Assembly: GCA_046732015.1 (NCBI GenBank)
Contig: JBKPMF010000315.1
Span: 1 to 15,291, forward strand
Length of the DNA stretch: 15,291 bases
Direction: 5' to 3'
From: JAOUEA01 sp046732015
GTDB lineage: Bacteria > Actinomycetota > UBA4738 > HRBIN12
Shown here: positions 12,274 to 15,291 of the stretch, one piece after another
Layout of the letters: the number at the start of each line of letters is the position of its first letter
Position numbering within the stretch: the first letter of the stretch is position 1
Notes under the pieces: model-generated
The model's database searches: none
Told to the model about the DNA's origin: nothing
What the model saw: only the letters and a program-made list of their open reading frames with translations
Translations under genes and position numbers: made by a program

Positions 12274-14928
12274 GTGACCACCCCCCAGGCGTTCGCCGCC
12301 CAGTTCCCGTTCGCGCTGGACACGTTCCAGTTGGAGGCCGCCGCCGCGGTCCATGAAGGGCTGTCCGTGTTGGTGGCAGCACCCACTGGGAGCGGCAAGA
12401 CGGTGGTGGCCGAGTTCGCGATCGAACGGGCGCTCGCCCTGGGCGGCAAGTGCTTCTACACGACGCCGCTGAAGGCCTTGTCCAACCAGAAGTTCGGCGA
12501 TCTGGTGGCCAAGCACGGCGCGCAGACGGTGGGGCTCCTGACCGGCGACAACACCGTCAACCCGGACGCGCCGGTGGTGGTGATGACCACCGAGGTGCTG
12601 CGGAACATGCTGTACGAGCGCAGCGACTCCCTCTCGTCGCTGGTGAGCGTCGTGATGGACGAGGTCCATTACCTGCAGGACCCCTACCGCGGTGCGGTCT
12701 GGGAGGAGGTCCTGATCCACCTTCCGTTGTCGGTGAACGTGGTCTGCCTGTCGGCCACGATCTCGAACGCCGAGGAGTTCGGCGAGTGGATCGGCACGCT
12801 GCGCGGCGAGACCCGCGTCATCATCGAGGAACAGCGACCCGTGCCCCTGGAGCATCACTACCTGGTCGGGCACGGCATGCATCCGATGCATGTGGAGCAG
12901 GACGGCGTGCCGTTGCCCAACCCCTACGTCGTCTCGCTGGATCAGCGTGAACTGCGCACGAAGACCTACTACCGGCGGGGGAGCGGTACCCCGCAGCAGC
13001 AGCGCATCTCACGACCGCGCGAAGGTCACCGGCGGGTGTACGTCCCGAAGCGCGAGGAGGTCGTCGAGGTCCTCGACGAAGAAGGGATGCTGCCGGCGAT
13101 CTACTTCGTGTTCAGTCGCGCCGGCTGCGACAAGAGCGTGCGGTGGCTCCGCGAGTCGGGCATCTCGCTCACGAGCCGCGCGGAGGCCGACCACATCCGC
13201 GAGCGGGCCGAGACCCGCGCAGCCTGGGTCGACGAGGCCGACCTGGTCACGCTGGGGTTCTACGAGTTCCTCGACGGCCTTATGGCCGGGATCGCGGCAC
13301 ACCACGCCGGCATGCTCCCGGTGTTCAAGGAGACGGTGGAGGAGCTGTTCGAAGCCGGCCTGGTGAAGGTGGTGTTCGCCACGGAGACGCTGTCGTTGGG
13401 CATCAACATGCCGGCCAAGACCGTGGTGATCGAGGACCTGTGGAAGTTCCAAGGGGAGCGACACGAGTTGCTGACCCCGGGGGAGTACACGCAGCTCACG
13501 GGGCGGGCGGGGCGGCGAGGCATCGATGAGGTGGGTCATGCGGTGGTCGTCTACCAGCGACAGGTGCCGTTCGAACGCGTCGCCACGCTCGCGTCGACCC
13601 GGACCTACAACCTGACGTCGTCGTTCCGGCCCTCCTACAACATGGCGGTGAACCTGGTCCGCAACTACACCCCCGAGCAGGCCCACCATCTGTTGAACTC
13701 CTCGTTCGCGCAATTCCTGGCCGACCGTGGGGTCGTGGCGTTGGAGCGCACGCGGCAGCAGGACCACGAGGCGATCGAGGGCTACCGGCGCAACATGACC
13801 TGTCACCTCGGTGACTTCGACGAGTACTGGGCCCTGCTCGCCCAGGCGAAGGAGCTCCGCGAACAGGACCGGCTGGGCCGGGACAGGTCCCGGAAGGACG
13901 CGATCAAGGGCGCGGTGGCCTCGCTGCGACCGGGCGAGGTCATCCAGGTTCCCTCCTCCAAACGGGGTGGCTTGGCAGTCGTCGTCTCCTCGCGGGACGG
14001 CAAGCCGAACGTGCTGGGTCAGGACCGTCGTTCGTTCCGGTTGCAGGTCAGCGACTTCCGCGAGCCGCCGCAGGTGTTGACGCGGATCGCCCTGCCGCGG
14101 TCGGGGAGCACGCGGAGCGCACGCTACCGCCGCGACGTCGCGGCCTCTCTCGTGTCCCTCCGGGTCAAGCCCTCCAAGGACGCTTCCCGCAGGCCCGATC
14201 CGAAGGTGGAGCGCGAGGCGGCTCGACTGGAAGCGCTCGCCGCCGAGCATCCGTGCGCGTCGTGCCCCGAGCGGGCCAAGCACGAACGGTGGGCGGTGCG
14301 GGTCGATGAGAAGCGCCGCTCGCTGCGGGGCGTCGAGCGCAGGATCCGCGTGCGCACCGAGACGCTTGCCCGCCAGTTCGACCGCGTGCTCGAGGTGCTG
14401 CGGACGCTCGGATTCGTGGAGGACTGGCGGGTCACCGACAAAGGGCGGACGCTGGCCAGGATCTACGGCGAGGCCGACATCCTGATCGGCGAAGCCCTGT
14501 CCAAGGGTGTGTTCGACGACCTCGCCCCGGCCGAGGTGGCGGCGCTGCTGTCGTCGGCGGTCTACGAGGGCCGCGAGCGCGTGCCGTTGTCCGGGCAGAT
14601 GCCGACCGACGTCACCGCGGAGCGGTACGAACGCTTCCAACGACTGTGGCGGCAGATCCGCCGCACCGAGGACGAACACCAGGTGCAGCTGTGCCGCGAG
14701 CTCGAGCAGGGGTTCGCCACGCCGATCTACCACTGGGCTCAGGGCCTGCCCCTGGAGGCGGTCCTGGCGGAGACCGAGATGGCACCGGGGGACTTCGTCC
14801 GGAACTGCAAGCAACTCCTCGACCTGCTGCGTCAAGTGGAGGACGTGGCGCAGCCGGACGTCGCCGCGCTGTTCGCCGCCGCACGCACGGCTGTCTTCCG
14901 CGGCGTCGTCGCCTACACGGGGGTCTAG
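12274..14928 (+). CDS. helY: HelY-type DEVH-box ATP-dependent helicase
   Basis: This 884-residue superfamily 2 helicase is of the Ski2/Mtr4 type, close in length to mycobacterial HelY. Motifs in order are Walker A APTGSGKT at 36-43, Ia TTPLKALSNQKF, II DEVH at 129-132, III SAT at 160-162, ETLSLGINMPAKT, and VI QLTGRAGRRG at 407-416. The C-terminal part includes a HPCASCPERAKH Cys pair and a DSHCT-like helical domain (LEVLRTLGFVEDWRVTDKG, then LLSSAVYEGRE). It probably unwinds structured RNA or RNA-DNA duplexes, though HelY's role is not well established. It starts at GTG 12274. It has the same neighbours as in mycobacteria (downstream of tatC), but here three genes intervene. It ends in TAG, so TAG acts as a stop in this genome. 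Confidence 0.95.
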   Translation: MTTPQAFAAQFPFALDTFQLEAAAAVHEGLSVLVAAPTGSGKTVVAEFAIERALALGGKCFYTTPLKALSNQKFGDLVAKHGAQTVGLLTGDNTVNPDAPVVVMTTEVLRNMLYERSDSLSSLVSVVMDEVHYLQDPYRGAVWEEVLIHLPLSVNVVCLSATISNAEEFGEWIGTLRGETRVIIEEQRPVPLEHHYLVGHGMHPMHVEQDGVPLPNPYVVSLDQRELRTKTYYRRGSGTPQQQRISRPREGHRRVYVPKREEVVEVLDEEGMLPAIYFVFSRAGCDKSVRWLRESGISLTSRAEADHIRERAETRAAWVDEADLVTLGFYEFLDGLMAGIAAHHAGMLPVFKETVEELFEAGLVKVVFATETLSLGINMPAKTVVIEDLWKFQGERHELLTPGEYTQLTGRAGRRGIDEVGHAVVVYQRQVPFERVATLASTRTYNLTSSFRPSYNMAVNLVRNYTPEQAHHLLNSSFAQFLADRGVVALERTRQQDHEAIEGYRRNMTCHLGDFDEYWALLAQAKELREQDRLGRDRSRKDAIKGAVASLRPGEVIQVPSSKRGGLAVVVSSRDGKPNVLGQDRRSFRLQVSDFREPPQVLTRIALPRSGSTRSARYRRDVAASLVSLRVKPSKDASRRPDPKVEREAARLEALAAEHPCASCPERAKHERWAVRVDEKRRSLRGVERRIRVRTETLARQFDRVLEVLRTLGFVEDWRVTDKGRTLARIYGEADILIGEALSKGVFDDLAPAEVAALLSSAVYEGRERVPLSGQMPTDVTAERYERFQRLWRQIRRTEDEHQVQLCRELEQGFATPIYHWAQGLPLEAVLAETEMAPGDFVRNCKQLLDLLRQVEDVAQPDVAALFAAARTAVFRGVVAYTGV

Positions 14929-14933
14929 CTACG

Positions 14934-15291
14934 ATGCCCGGCGTCGTGACCAGTCCCTTCGGAACCCTCGCCGTGATCGCCGATCCCGCCGACGGTGACG
15001 GGCGCGTCGCCGCCGAACTCCCCGCCCTGGAGCGCGCGCTGGGGGACCGGGATCTCGTCTACCGGCTCACGCTCGCCGATCCGAATCGTGGGGTCGGACA
15101 TCTCGCGTCGACGGCGCTCGATGGCGGTGCCCGGTTCGTGGTGGCGGTCGGGAGCGACGCCACCGTCCAGGACGTGGTGAACGGCATGTTCCGCGGCGGA
15201 CGCCCGATCGTGGACGAGGCGGTGCTGGGTGTCGTCGCGGCGAACACGGGCAACCAGCTGGTCCGAAGCTTCGGCCTGCCCGGCGACACCG
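14934..15291 (+). CDS. Diacylglycerol-kinase-like protein with altered motifs (3' truncated by window edge)
   Basis: The first 119 codons of a second DAG-kinase-family protein are present; the rest lies beyond the window. The order of motifs matches the family, but the key residues differ: DPADGDGR replaces the NPxxGxG start, VGSDATVQDVVNGM carries Ser74 and Ala76 in place of GGDGT, and VAANTGNQLVRSFGLP replaces the PxGTGND signature (Asn104-Thr-Gly-Asn107). The Asp of GxDxT remains as Asp75. The product may have changed ATP binding or be an inactive or regulatory homologue. I chose ATG 14934, 5 bases after the helY stop; GTG 14946 is an alternative. It is likely co-transcribed with helY. Confidence 0.8.
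   Translation, partial: MPGVVTSPFGTLAVIADPADGDGRVAAELPALERALGDRDLVYRLTLADPNRGVGHLASTALDGGARFVVAVGSDATVQDVVNGMFRGGRPIVDEAVLGVVAANTGNQLVRSFGLPGDT

Noticed and set aside
13009..14835. 608-residue minus-strand open frame opposite helY
   Set aside because: It is antisense to conserved helicase motifs, has no recognisable domain and no ribosome site.
1..15291. CRISPR arrays, tRNA or rRNA genes, insertion sequences
   Set aside because: I saw no regularly spaced direct repeats, no cloverleaf-like tRNA, no rRNA sequence and no transposase or terminal inverted repeats; every large frame belongs to a housekeeping-type gene.

Overview
The window is high-GC DNA with nearly every base coding. It comes from an actinobacterium: it carries the Pup-proteasome system and the actinobacterial gene order pafA-pafB-pafC-tatA-tatC-helY. 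The dop-pup-prcB-prcA block and the pafA...helY block are separated by several genes in Mycobacterium, but here only one lipoprotein gene lies between them. I cannot name the lineage from sequence alone; a deep-branching or uncultured actinobacterium is a reasonable guess.

Layout. Bases 1-2490 hold the end of dop, then pup, prcB and prcA, closely spaced or overlapping on the + strand. These encode the depupylase/deamidase, the Pup tag, the catalytic beta subunit and the alpha subunit of the 20S proteasome. prcA is interrupted: an in-frame TAG at 2155-2157 sits where relatives have a Tyr (the QMKP-Y-EVE motif), and the frame stays open and alpha-subunit-like on both sides. Bases 2580-3245 encode a lipoprotein with a pilin-like C-terminal half. 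pafA, the Pup ligase, follows at 3302-4660. Two minus-strand genes (a DUF202 membrane protein and an unrecognised 185-residue protein) separate pafA from pafB and pafC, the WYL-domain pair that in mycobacteria forms the PafBC DNA-damage activator.

Bases 7807-10546 hold a zinc-ribbon protein, a small one-helix membrane protein, a TatA/TatB-like protein, TatC and a membrane-anchored protein of unknown function. Bases 10561-12221 are a lipid/diacylglycerol-kinase-family gene overlapping an alpha/beta hydrolase gene. Bases 12274-14928 encode a HelY-type DExH helicase. The window ends inside a second kinase-family gene whose nucleotide-binding motifs are altered.

Working together: PafA attaches Pup to lysines of target proteins, Dop removes Pup, and PrcA/PrcB degrade pupylated proteins (the ATPase Mpa/ARC is not in the window). 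Pup ends in Gly-Gly-Glu, so it should be ligation-ready without deamidation. TatA and TatC form a twin-arginine export translocon.

Regulation: several genes (pafA, pafB, the 8242 gene, helY, and perhaps the DUF202 gene) have a TAnnnT-like -10 hexamer 6-7 bases before the start codon, the arrangement expected for leaderless mRNAs. pup and tatA have a similar hexamer further upstream plus a Shine-Dalgarno site. The main point to follow up is the interrupted prcA: the base that makes the stop also completes an AGGAGG placed before a GTG codon. It may be an assembly error, a disabling mutation, or a split subunit translated by re-initiation.
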